64,000 nucleotides of DNA from Paguma larvata (lineage: Eukaryota; Chordata; Mammalia; Carnivora; Viverridae), in NCBI GenBank assembly GCA_030068075.1, contig CM057826.1, positions 112,616,746 to 112,680,745 of the forward strand, read 5' to 3'. Shown here in pieces: positions 1 to 9,552 of this stretch. The notes under the pieces are model-generated. The model searched no databases, was not told the DNA's origin, and saw only the letters and a program-made list of their open reading frames with translations. The translations under genes and the position numbers were made by a program. Numbering within the stretch: the stretch's first letter is position 1; each line of letters starts with the position of its first letter.

Positions 1-1129
1 CCCTACCTAAAGCACCTCATTTCTGTGTTCCCTCTGCAAATGCTCGTGTCTACTCTGAGGGTCTCTGAGGCACCACGCTCTCTGTTAAGTGCTGCGGGTC
101 CAAGAGGGAACAAGCCTGCCCTGACAGACACACACGTGCCGTGATGGTGGAAGTGGAAGACTCTAGAGGCGTGCAGAGGCCTATCTAACAGCAGCTGGAG
201 TGGGGTAGCTGGGGAAGGCTTCTTAGAGCCATAGCTATTTAAATGGAGAACTGAAGAATGATTAGAAATTTCCTAGGAGAAATGGAAGAGGCAGTCCCTT
301 GAGAAAACGGCTGAGGCCAGAGACTACGGCCCCTTCCAGAAAGTAGAAGAGGTTCACCTCTCTCTCCTCACCACCTGCCGTTCAGGCCACCTCTTCCTTG
401 AGGGCCGCCACCCCGCGACTCCAACTCAACAGTTTCATGATGGCCTTATATCCTCAGAACAGAGTTTGCAAAGTGGACTCCTGGTGTTTGAATTTAGTCT
501 GCAGCATGTTTGAGAGTCTGATGTAGTTGCCAACATGTAAAAATTGGGACATTGCATATAAAATCAGAATTTCGTATGTCTCTTAAAAAAATCAAAGAGC
601 TGGTACGTTGAGGTCTGTGTCCCATTCTGGCAACAGTTGCCTGGAACTGATGAGCCGGTCCCCCTCATATGGGACGCATAGTCTCCTGTCGCCCAAGACT
701 CTTCTCTCCCTCTTTTTTTTTTTTTAATTTATAAAGATTTTTTCCTCCCTCTTGCACCTTTCCTTGTCTCTTATAGCTACCTGTGCCAACAGGTATTTCT
801 TTAGCACATCCCGGAGATAGGCCCCACCTGTGCTACTGCTTAGAAATGATTTCCCTTTTTTTTTTTTTAATGACATTGGATCCTTGTGTCCCCCACTGAG
901 AATCCAAGCTTCTTCATAGTTTTGACCCTTGCTATATCTCACAGAGATCTGGCCACTTATTAAATGCTGACGGTGTGAGGGTTATGTCTAACAGCTTGGG
1001 GTAAAAAACTGGGGCCTAGAAAACTCTGAATTACTGGAATACTAAAATTCAGAAAAAGAACTCTCAACATTTATATCAGCCAACACTTTTTTCCACATGC
1101 CTTTCCTTACAAGCTTATAGCTTCGTGTT
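1..1129. other. SH3RF2 3'-most intron in the window, no recognised element
   Basis: This is intronic sequence downstream, in gene order, of exon 2387-2745. I see only short T-runs at 712-725 and 856-868. There is no coding continuation of SH3RF2, so the last exon must lie beyond position 1. Confidence 0.5.
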
Positions 1130-1400
1130 AAGAGCATGCGTTTTTGTTTCAGATCTGGATTCTACTCCAGACATGTGTGTCAGCTGTGTATCTTTGGATA
1201 ACGCACTTGAACTCCATAAGCCTCCTTTCCTTGTTTTAAAACGAGGACAATAATAATAATATCTACTATAGGGGGTTGTTAGTAATAATAATAATACCTA
1301 CGTCAGAGGGTTATTGTCAGGATTAGATGAGATGAGGCATGCGCAGTACTCAGCACAGTGCCTGCCAAGTTGTTAGCATTCGGTAAAAGCTTAACAAAGA
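1130..1400 (+). repeat. MIR (ancient tRNA-derived SINE)
   Basis: The MIR pattern reads in order: 'gagcatgcgtttttgtttc', 'tgtgtatctttggataacgc', a pyrimidine-rich 'cctcctttcc', then 'ggattagatgagatgaggc' and 'agcacagtgcctgccaag'. The internal part is duplicated: two AAT runs, each followed by a 'ggttgtta/ggttattg' motif. Confidence 0.8.
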
Positions 1401-1436
1401 CGCAACCACATCATCCTTGCCTTTGGCCTTGAATGG

Positions 1437-1640
1437 GTAATGGTGGCGATGGTGGTGGTAATGGGGATGATGGTGAAGGTGATGGTGATGATAGTGGTGG
1501 GGGTGGTGATGGTGTTGGTGGTGGCAATGGTTGTCCTTGTTGGTGGAAGTCGCGGTGATGGTGGTGGTAATGAGGATGGTAGTGGTAGTGGTGGTGATGG
1601 TGGGGGTGGTGGTAGGGATGGTGGGGGTGGTGGTCGATGG
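1437..1640. repeat. Imperfect GGT/GAT trinucleotide minisatellite
   Basis: About 200 bp of imperfect (TGG)n/(GATGGT)n directly follow a MIR. Translated frames give low-complexity Gly/Val/Asp strings with no coding signature. The tract is guanine-rich on the plus strand, so the unspliced SH3RF2 transcript (minus strand) would carry the C-rich complement. Copy number is likely polymorphic. Confidence 0.85.
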
Positions 1641-1904
1641 TCAGTAAACTAAAAGATAATAATCACCTAAATTACTTAATGTCACCTCTTCTACCTCACT
1701 GTTCCTCCTGCCTCAAGGATAATACTGAGAACATAAGACCTGTACAAAAACTCATGGCTTCTAGTGAGAAAAGCCCTGGACTAGAAAAGTTAAAAGATCC
1801 GACCTCTGCCACAGAGGTCACAGTAAAATTAGTTATTGGAGTCATTATAATTTGGTGTGACTTTGATAAATCCTTTAAATTCTCCTGTGTCTCTGTGGCC
1901 TCTT

Positions 1905-2110
1905 CTGTATCATGAACACTTATGATCAAGCCCTGTTTAAGCACTTTACACATCTCACCTCCTTTCATCTCTGCGTCAGTCCTAGGAGGCTCTTACTATT
2001 CTTACTGCTATTTTACAGGTTAAGCAAAAAGAGTCTCAGAAAGGTGAAGTGTTTTGGCCAAGATACCACATAGCAAGCAGCTGATCTGGAATTCGCATCA
2101 GGAGAAGGCT
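1905..2110 (-). repeat. MIR, antisense
   Basis: The reverse-complement MIR pattern is present: 'gtttaagcactttacacatc', 'ctattttacaggttaag', 'gccaagataccacatagc', 'ctgatctggaattcg'. It lies about 280 bp beyond the donor of SH3RF2 exon 2387-2745. Confidence 0.75.
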
Positions 2111-2386
2111 GATGACAAAGCCATGTTTTTTCCAACTCACCTCTGGGCCTCGAAAGATGCATGTACGAAATGTTCAGGAGGCATGAAGGAGATACAATAA
2201 CACATCTGGAGAGGGTGCCAGTGGCCTGAGGGGGCGTGTGTAGGGGCACTGTGTGTGAGGATTCTTTTGAGGCAATTTTGATGCCTCGTCCAGGTAAAAC
2301 AAATCTCAGGAGCTGGGACGCTGTGCCAAGTTAGGCATATAAAGACTCTGCACCCCCCCCACCCCTCCATGTCACTTCCCTCCTAC

Positions 2387-2745
2387 CTTTTCGCTGCCAT
2401 TTCTGGAGTTTTCTGGTTTCACTAGGATAGATGGCGGGGCGGATGCAGGTGGTTTAGGTGGAGGCTCGCTCTTGGTGGGGATTTCCTTGCCTTCCATGAT
2501 GAGGGAACTGGCTGCGGAGCGGGTCCTGCTGTCGCCGCCCCTGCTGACACACGTGAGGGCAGGCTCCCCGGTGGGAGTGGGCTGTGCTCCCAGTTCTGCC
2601 GCCACCGTGGAGGGGGCAGGGGGGACCCCCTGCGGCTGGTAGAACGGAAACTGCTGAGGCCGTACCACCATGGTGGGGCTGCGTCTGAGGGAGCCCACCA
2701 CCAGGGCGGGGATCCCCGACTGGACGGGTCTCTGCAGGGATCCAT
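2387..2745 (-). CDS. SH3RF2: SH3RF2 internal coding exon: Pro-rich C-terminal region
   Basis: This exon has 359 nt. The acceptor is 'gtaattcctcag' before ATGGATCC, with two bases completing Asn, followed by 119 codons, phase 0 at the donor GAAAAG|GTAGGA. It encodes [60 protein letters not shown] and [20 protein letters not shown], ending ENSRNGSEK. The PPPKPP and SAPP clusters are potential SH3/WW ligands, possibly for intramolecular contact (inference). The final coding exon, which in the known protein carries the PP1-docking RVxF-type motif, is not in the window: no continuation is found between 1 and 2386. The ATG at the exon start is in another frame and is not a translation start. Confidence 0.95.
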
Positions 2746-3013
2746 CTGAGGAATTACAGGACACAGATATCAGCACGGGGGGCTGCTGACAGCGGCTAAG
2801 CTCGGGCCTGTGTGGGCCGTGTGTCCTGATAGCCCAGAATAGTTAAGTGCTTTCCCAATTTGAGTGTGCTCACATTTTCGCAGGGTCTTTCAAAGGTGAC
2901 CTTATTCTTTTTTTAGTGCTGTTTGCTGACGCTGGCAGGAAATAACTGGCTAGCTGAATGTGTGGCGGGGGGAGGGGGGGCTAGTGTCAGAAGGTATATT
3001 ACTTCCATTTGCC
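2746..3013. other. SH3RF2 intron, unique sequence
   Basis: This carries the acceptor region of exon 2387-2745 (pyrimidine-rich on the minus strand). No repeat or other feature is recognised. Confidence 0.4.
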
Positions 3014-3035
3014 TCCTCTCTCTCTCTCTCTCTCT

Positions 3036-3090
<55 letters not shown>
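3014..3090. repeat. Compound (TC)n-(AC)n microsatellite
   Basis: An uninterrupted TC run (about 3014-3036) is joined to an AC run (about 3039-3090, 26 units). It can adopt Z-DNA or triplex forms and is likely length-variable. It generates spurious long Thr-His or Cys-Val frames. Confidence 0.97.
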
Positions 3091-3095
<5 letters not shown>

Positions 3096-3514
3096 GGCAC
3101 ACCACTCCTACTCTCTCACTTCGGGTCTGTAAGTTGTAGAGTGAAGACAAACCTAAGGAGACAGCTTTACAGGGAGAAGCAAACAGAGGCATGCAAACCA
3201 AAGAGGAAGCAAAAGAAAGAGACAGAAGGAATTGAGAAACACAAGAGTCAGTCCACTGGGAGGGATAAGAGAGTAGGAGAGAGGGAAGCAGAGAGGACAG
3301 GAGGGGACTCTGACCAGCTACTTGAAGAAAATTCTAACAGGAGCTGTAGGCATGTGGTGGTGGGATCACCCTTGTTGGGGGCCACAGGGAGGAAGGGCAA
3401 GTAGAATTAAGGGAGGCAGTGTGCAGGCAAACGTGACACCACATGGACGCAAATTTGGAAAGGTTGTTCCCGAGTCAGGGCTGTGTGGATAAGCTTTGCA
3501 AAGTCCCATGACAG

Positions 3515-3700
3515 AGGTTCTGGAATCAGACTTCCTCCCTGGGAGCCTGGGACAAGTCAGCTACATCCTCTCTCTGCATCTCAGCCCCTCATGTGTACAC
3601 CCAGCACCTGACGGGGCTGCTGCGAGGCTGACATCTTAGGACATGTGCACAGTGTTAGGACAGTGCCTGGAACATAATAAACACCTCATGTTTCTAAGCA
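3515..3700 (+). repeat. MIR
   Basis: The MIR order is recognisable: 'tctggaatcagacttcctcc', 'gggacaagtcagctacatcc', 'gacagtgcctggaacataat'. Confidence 0.75.
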
Positions 3701-4779
3701 ATCACTGTTTTTGGGTAAAGGACAGCAAACCCAGAAAATAAAAGCTCCAGGACTATGAATTTATCCCTTCCTTGAGCTTCGTTTGTTTGTTTTATTATGT
3801 TTTGTTTTTGTTGCTGTTTGTTTAGTGCTGTTTTGTTGTTAATGGAGATGATCTTCCTTCGGTAAAATTCCTATCCCTCAAATTCTCTAGAAGACGGGAC
3901 ACACGTCGTCTTCATCTCTTGGGCATGTGTCTTGTACGTGATAGGGATGTCAGAGCATTCTGTGGGGAGGCAGGAGGCACACCCCTGAGAAGTACCTCAG
4001 TCCGGCAACTGAGGTCACTGCTGACTGAGCATCGGTGACGTCCAGTCAGAGATGTTAGTCCTTTGTGATAGCCTCTGGACCCGTGTGTGAATCACAGGCA
4101 TTTGTGTCCAGCACAGAGGGACTGAGCCAACGCAGTGCTCTGCATCAGGACGCTTGGTCAAGCTGAATGTGAACATGAAAAGCAGAAAGCTCACTGAACA
4201 TGGTTTGTGTTCTTAGCTGCCCTGAGCAAGCCAGGCGCCATTTACACAAGTCCACCCTTTCAATGTAGACATTTATTTTTCCACTGACAGCCCTATGGGA
4301 CGCACAGTCAATTCTCCTGTCATCTGTCTTTGCCGTGGGGAGATTGATAGCTTGACCAGCTTCACCTTGGGAAAAGGGAGAGAGAAAGCCTCTGGGACCT
4401 GAGAAAGTCAAAGCAGCACTGGGCAGACCTGCCCTTAGGCTCCTGGAAATGTGTGAAAAATCGGTTTTATGCTTCATCTATTTATCTTGTCAGTTCTTAT
4501 TACCAAGAGATGTAATGCTTTCTTATTTACGTGTGCATACAGTGCAGTCACAACTCCAAGTCCATCCAGATCTATGTAAAGGTAGAGAAGGAGTGTGTGA
4601 AAAGAACTGTGAGCAGTTGCCAACGGGGTACAGTCCTCAGCACTCAGAAGTAGTGTAGACTGAGTGGGAACGTTTCAACACTGAGTCACTTCACACACTG
4701 GATGGGCCGAAGAGGACCTGCTTAGTCGTAGCAGTGATGATAGTACTGATAAAACAATCACTCTATAAAAATGGCTATT
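3701..4779. other. SH3RF2 intron, no recognised element
   Basis: A TTTG/TTTTG-rich stretch lies at about 3780-3840. No coding or repeat signature is otherwise recognised. Confidence 0.4.
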
Positions 4780-5190
4780 ATTTCTTGAGGTTTATTATGT
4801 GCCAAACACGGTGCCATCAGTCTTACATGGATTCTTTTATTAAATTCACACAACAGCCCTGATGAGCCCTGATTTTAATGTTTGTTTGTTTATTTTGAGA
4901 GAGAGAGAGCAGAGGAGGGGCAGGGAGAGAGGGAGAGAGAGGATCCCAAGCAGGCTCCACACTGCCAGCGTGGAGCCTGATGCAGGGGCTCGATATCACA
5001 ACTGTGAGATCATGACCTAAGCTGAAATCAAATGTTGGATGCTTAAGTGACTGAGTTGCCCAGGCACTCCAACCCCAGGCAGGTACTATTTTTATTTCCA
5101 TTTTACAAATGAGAAAACTGGTGACTGAAGAGGTCCAGTCACTTGCCCAAGGCTGCTGCAGTGGGATTATTCAGTAGCTGTCTCTGTGTG
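4780..5190 (-). repeat. MIR, antisense, split by a SINE
   Basis: The left part is 'ttattatgtgccaaacacgg' to 'attcacacaacagccct'. The right part is 'ggcaggtactatttttattt', 'acaaatgagaaaactggtg', 'cacttgcccaaggctgctgc'. The two parts flank the carnivore SINE at 4873-5070 and reconstitute one MIR. Confidence 0.8.
4873..5070 (-). mobile_element. Carnivore tRNA-Lys SINE (feline type), antisense
   Basis: The antisense tail begins at the T-rich left end, followed by a GA-rich block. The tRNA-like head is at the right end ('gtgagatcatgacctaagct', then 'gactgagttgcccaggc'). It is inserted within a MIR. The copy is diverged and its target duplication is not clear. Confidence 0.9.
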
Positions 5191-6295
5191 GGCAGGGAGA
5201 GGGAGATGGAAGGTCAGGAGGGAGGAGGGAAGAGGGAGGAGGGGCGGCTGGGTGGAGGCAACCCAGTGGGAGGTCAAGTACATGGTGGTGGAGCAGGTGG
5301 TCAGGTGAGAGCACTGGGAGAGGACAGCGCCAAGACACCTGTTTTAATGTAATTGGGACTTTTCCTTTGTGGCATCCTGACCCACATGTTATCCTATTGC
5401 TTTGAGTAGTCTTACTGTATTTTCATATGTAATCATTTTTTAAGATATCGAGAGAGACTGCAGAGCCCAGTTTAAATCAGAGGATGTAGAATAAATCAAA
5501 TTTACTTGGCTTGGCTCATGGTCTTCTAGAAAGGAATGCAAATATAGAACCTTCATGTTTTGTAGAACAATGGGTTCCAAACACTTCTTAAAATGCCTGA
5601 AAATTTAGTCTTACGTAGCAGTTCAATGTGTTAGGAGATAGAAGCATTGCCATATGAGCAATGTGCATGTTATACGAGTAAAAATAACAGCAAGGTGCAG
5701 AACAGTGCATGCGGTAGGTATGATTATACTATTTATATACACAGAAGAGCACTGGGGGCAGGGGTTATGGATACGAAGGAGACTTCCTTTAGTACAATAA
5801 AAAATTTTTTTTAACCTCATGTATATATTAGTTAAGTAACAAAGCAAGATTTGAGGACTCTCAGCATTGACTCTTCAACCTTCTTTACCCCCCACCCCCC
5901 ACCTCCCTGATCTTTCCTGTGTTTCCCTTTTGGCACCCCTGCAGGGTTCCCTGGAGCTTGGTCTGAGAAGCCCTGATTCAGCAAGTACTTTGCTTGTTCT
6001 GTCTTAACTAGAGCCAACATCCACCTTGGCTGTGTTCTAATTGTATGCTGGCACTCAGGGCTGCCGTCATGCTGCCCATTCGGTATACATGTATGGAGTG
6101 ACCAAGGGCAGTGACCTTCAGTCTGTCTGGCTTCATCCACTAAGACCAGTCACTATTTGGGGATTAAAAGCAATCTTTACGGAGGCTTGTATTAAAGCCA
6201 ATATCCGGCTTTTCCAAAATGTACGCTGCCTACCCCCCTGAGCCAGATCCCCCTATCACTTAGCTCTAGGCACGTACCTCTCTGCCACCACTTAC
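5191..6295. other. SH3RF2 intron between exons 6296-6531 and 2387-2745, no recognised element
   Basis: A purine-rich GGGAGGA-type stretch lies at about 5195-5260 and a C-run at 5887-5900. The donor of exon 6296-6531 is at the right edge. I see nothing else that can be supported. Confidence 0.4.
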
Positions 6296-6531
6296 TCTTT
6301 CTCATGCTGCTCCTCCCGGATTTCCGAAGAGAGCCCTGTGCTAAAGTCCCCGGGCTGGCTGTGCTCCTCACGGGGTTGACGATGGCGGTGGGCACAAAGA
6401 CGGACTTGAAGGGACGGTTCTGGCGGGGATCACCTTCTGAAATGCTGCCTTGGGAGGACACAGAGGAGTTGGATAATGTCCATGTGGCGTAGAGACCAGG
6501 ACTCCGAGAATCTGGAAAACTAGACGTCTTT
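6296..6531 (-). CDS. SH3RF2: SH3RF2 internal coding exon: Ser-rich C-terminal region
   Basis: This exon has 236 nt. The acceptor is 'gccacaaccag' before AAAGACG, with the first base completing Arg, and the donor is AAAGA|GTAAGT, leaving one base of an Asn codon. It encodes [57 protein letters not shown] and finally [11 protein letters not shown]. No folded domain is visible. The segment is rich in Ser and basic residues and probably disordered. It belongs to the SH3RF2 C-terminal half after SH3-3. A full-length L1 begins about 305 bp upstream (in gene order) of its acceptor, in antisense orientation. Confidence 0.95.
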
Positions 6532-6820
6532 CTGGTTGTGGCAAGCGTTTTAAAGAGAAGAAAGAAAATGCTCAGTTAAGAGTCCTCTTTAAAAAATCTC
6601 TCAACCATATCCTGAAAGTGGCCTCTCTTCACCCTCTTCCTTCCCTGTATGCCCCCTCTGTTACCACACAGCCCGATCATGTGGGTCTCACCGCCTGCAG
6701 CTGGGCAACTGTGCAGGTGTGCAGAGGGCAGGGAGAGGGGCTCATACTGAGGCCCCACCAGAACGAGAACACTTGACTTTTGTCCTCTTTCATTCCAGCT
6801 GTAATCTCTCCTAACCCCAA
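6532..6820. other. SH3RF2 intron between exon acceptor and L1 insertion
   Basis: About 290 bp of unique intron carry the polypyrimidine tract and acceptor of exon 6296-6531 (minus strand). They end at the left target-site duplication of the full-length L1. Confidence 0.5.
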
Positions 6821-6836
6821 GAGTTTAGAGCAAAGG
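6821..6836. repeat. Left target-site duplication of the full-length L1
   Basis: The 16-bp sequence 'gagtttagagcaaagg' is repeated without mismatch at 13658-13673, directly after the poly(A) tail. Confidence 0.95.
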
Positions 6837-6846
6837 AGAGTTGGGG

Positions 6847-6857
6847 CAACATGGCGG
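6847..6857 (+). promoter_or_regulatory. Possible YY1-type site at the L1 5' end
   Basis: 'caacATGGCGG' lies about 10-20 bp inside the element. Human L1 has a YY1 site (AAGATGGC core) at the equivalent place, which helps set the transcription start. The ATGGCGG core fits YY1; binding here is inferred. Confidence 0.5.
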
Positions 6858-7210
6858 AGGAGTAGGGGGCTCCAGTATTTCGCTTGCCCTTTAAAGGGGG
6901 ACGACTGAAACCACTGTCTCTCTCTCAACTCCAAAAATCGGGGGGAAAAGGTGCTAGAGCTGACAAGAAACTAAGGCAGAAACAGACACGGCCCAACTAA
7001 ACCGTGAGTTTAATCTGGGTCGGATAAAACGAACTCGAACTTGGGAAGTTGAGCTGAGGGGAGGGTGAGTGTCTTCGGAGATAGCTGGGAAAGTGCCGAT
7101 CGAACAACATCTGAACGAGAGGGCCAGAGCGGGTGAGACTGCGACCATCCAGCCCCTAAATGCAGGGCTTTTGAAGAGAAGTTCAGTGGCAAACAGCAGC
7201 AATCCCCGCG

Positions 7211-7700
7211 CGCTGCTGGGACCGCACCAACCCTGTCCTGAGCCACTGGGACGCGCGCGGGAGGGACTGGCAGCGGGGACGCAGGCGGCGCCACCTGCGG
7301 AGCACCTCTAACCCCGGCACAATTATAACGAAATCGGGGGGTGGCAGACGGCCGCACCACCGCGCCACCCTCGCCCAGCGCCTCCGGGGCGCGCGCGCTG
7401 CCGGGACAGGCAGGGGGGACCCAGGCAGCGGCTCCTGCGGAGCACCTCTAACCCCCGCACAGTTACAGCCAAATCGGGGGGTAGCAGACGGCCGCGCCAC
7501 CGCGCCACCCTCGCCCAGCGCCTCCGGGGCGCGCGCGCTGCCGGGACAGGCAGGGGGGACTCAGGCGGCGGCTCCTGCGGAGCACCTCTAACCCCCACAC
7601 AGTTACAGCCAAATCGGGGGGTAGCAGACGGCCGCGCCACCGCGCCACCCTCGCCCAGCGCCTCCGGGCACGCACGCCGCAGGGACCCAGGCAGCCCCAG
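7211..7700 (+). repeat. 140-bp tandem repeat in the L1 5'UTR
   Basis: 'agcacctcta' recurs at 7301, 7441 and 7581, and 'tcgcccagcg' at 7371, 7511 and 7651. The period is therefore exactly 140 bp. Two units (about 7361-7500 and 7501-7640) are nearly identical. The unit before them is more diverged and the one after is partial (to about 7700). The array is CpG-rich ('ggggcgcgcgcgctgccg'). It resembles in layout the promoter monomers of mouse L1, so it may carry promoter activity (inference). Minus-strand frames starting MARPSATPRF recur only because of the repeat. Confidence 0.93.
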
Positions 7701-8049
7701 GCGCGGCGCCAGTAAACCACACTAGGCTGGCGTGGGCGGTGGAGAGAGAACAGAAATAAAGGGGCGAATAAAGCCTCCAGGACTGGTGGCGCGGGTCTGG
7801 AGAGACGCCATTGTTGTCTCACAAGCCAGGAAGTCACCCCAGAAGCCATCCCTGCAGCAGTGGAGGCCGGACCCGCCTACACTAAACCACGCCCCTCCCA
7901 AACTATCAGCAGGAGCGACTGATCCAAGTGGAGATTTCTGCCTGGAGTAACGCCAGTCATTTCTTCTTTTTAAATTTATCCCTCCCTTTCTCACTCCTAC
8001 CGATCCCCATCCCTGAGCTGGTCATCCAGGGTACTGACTGGCTTAATCA

Positions 8050-8166
8050 TTTTTTTCGTTCTTTTTGTTTTTTGTTTTTTTGTTTTTTGTTTGTTTGTTT
8101 GTTTTGTTTGGTTTTTTTTTTTGTTTTGTTTTTTGTTTTTTGTTTTTTGTTTTTGTTTTGTTTTTT
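8050..8166 (+). repeat. T-rich (GTTTT/GTTT)n tract inside the L1 5'UTR
   Basis: About 117 nt contain only T with scattered G, apart from one C near each of 8057 and 8061. It lies between the GC-rich promoter region and ORF1. It may be a length-variable simple repeat fixed in this L1 lineage, or an expansion in this copy. Confidence 0.85.
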
Positions 8167-8611
8167 AACCCACTCTTCGAGGACATGTCCTACAACCTCT
8201 TCTTTACTTCCCTAGCCCTTTTTCTGGAATAACCAGGCCGTATAAGTTCATCTAGACGACATCGATCTTTATTCCTTTTCCCTCGCACCTGTCCTTATTC
8301 TGATTTCTATCAGTCTGGATTAAACCCTTTAGTCGCTCTACCTGGGCAAAGTCCATTTCCTTCTTCTCCCTGCACCAGTCATTATTCTGTCTATATATGC
8401 TCTGCCACCAGCACACTACATACCCTGTCCTTAACGTGTAGCGGTTACTTCAGGACATTGCCCTCAGAGAGTCACTTGTTATTTTTTTCTGTTGTGAACT
8501 GCTTGTCTGGACCATTTGTCGGTACGTTTGAGTATTTCTGTGTTCTGTGTGTCTGTCAGTTTTCCTTTCCAGGGCAACTTCAAGAAACAACCCATAACAC
8601 ATCCAGCCAAA

Positions 8612-9505
8612 ATGACGAGACGGAAGAATTCTCCTCAAAAGAGTCTACAAGAAGTAGTGACAGCTCAAGAATTAATGAAAACAGATATAAGCAACATAAC
8701 AGAACTTGAATATAGAATGTTAATCATAAAACTAATTGCTGGCCTTGAAAAAAGCTTAGATGAATGCAAGGAGTCCCACGAGGCAAAGTTCAAAGACCTT
8801 AAAAACGGTCAAGAAGAATTAAAGAAGACGTTGGAAGAAATACAGGGGAAACTGGAAGCAGCCACAGCACGGATTGAAGAGGTAGAGGAAAGAGTTAGTG
8901 CCTTAGAAGACAAAATCATTGAAAAAGAGGAAGCAGATAAAAAGAGAGAGAAGCTGATCCAGGAACAGGAAAGGAGAATTCGAGAGCTGAGCGATGCACT
9001 CAAAAGAAACAATATCCGTATCATAGGAGTTCCAGAGGAAGAAGAGAGAGAGAAAGGAGTCGAAGGGGTTCTGGAACAAATCATTGCTGAGAACTTCCTC
9101 AACATGAGAAAGGAAACGGGCATGGAAATCCAAGAGGCACAGAGAACTCCCCTCAGACGTAACTTGAATAGACCTTCTGCACGGCACATCATAGTGAAGC
9201 TGGCAAAATACAAAGATAGGGAGAGAATCCTGAAAGCAGCTAGGGACAAAAGAACCCTAACATACAAAGGGAGACCTATAAGGGTAGTAGCAGACTTATC
9301 TACGGAAACTTGGCAAGCCAGAAAGGAATGGCAGGATATCTTCAATGTGATGAGCAAGAAGGACATGCAACCAAGAATTCTGTATCCGGCTAGCCTGTCA
9401 TTCAGAATAGAAGGAGAGATCAAGGTTTTTCCCAACAAACAAAAACTGAAAGAATTTATCACAAATAAGCCAGCACTGCAAGAGATCCTGAGGGGCATTC
9501 TATGA
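8612..9505 (+). CDS. L1 ORF1 protein (RNA-binding chaperone), intact
   Basis: This ORF has 297 codons with no interruption. The start at 8612 (ATG in 'ccaaaATGacgag') gives [11 protein letters not shown], the usual carnivore L1 N-terminus. An in-frame ATG at 8516 exists but lies in 5'UTR-like sequence. Residues about 45-135 form a heptad-rich coiled coil ([30 protein letters not shown]) that trimerises ORF1p. An RRM follows, with [13 protein letters not shown] near residue 131. The C-terminal domain contains [40 protein letters not shown] and [22 protein letters not shown]1p coats L1 RNA in cytoplasmic ribonucleoprotein particles and is needed for retrotransposition. The stop codon overlaps an ATG of the ORF2 frame. 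Confidence 0.96.
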   Translation: MTRRKNSPQKSLQEVVTAQELMKTDISNITELEYRMLIIKLIAGLEKSLDECKESHEAKFKDLKNGQEELKKTLEEIQGKLEAATARIEEVEERVSALEDKIIEKEEADKKREKLIQEQERRIRELSDALKRNNIRIIGVPEEEEREKGVEGVLEQIIAENFLNMRKETGMEIQEAQRTPLRRNLNRPSARHIIVKLAKYKDRERILKAARDKRTLTYKGRPIRVVADLSTETWQARKEWQDIFNVMSKKDMQPRILYPASLSFRIEGEIKVFPNKQKLKEFITNKPALQEILRGIL

Positions 9506-9552
9506 AAATAAGGAGGCAAAGAACACAAACTACCAGAGACAGCTTTACAAAC

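Noticed and set aside
1440..1652. Gly/Val-rich open frame
   Set aside because: Translation of a GGT/GAT minisatellite; low complexity only.
7301..7690. Regularly spaced repeats resembling an array such as CRISPR
   Set aside because: Units are contiguous 140-bp L1 monomers without spacers, in a mammalian genome.
7183..7849. Series of minus-strand frames starting MARPSATPRF
   Set aside because: They are shadows of the 140-bp tandem repeat in the L1 5'UTR. The unit length is not a multiple of three and there is no family similarity.
8516..8611. N-terminal extension of L1 ORF1 from ATG 8516
   Set aside because: The frame is open, but [11 protein letters not shown] at 8612 is the expected L1 start and the extension has no family support.
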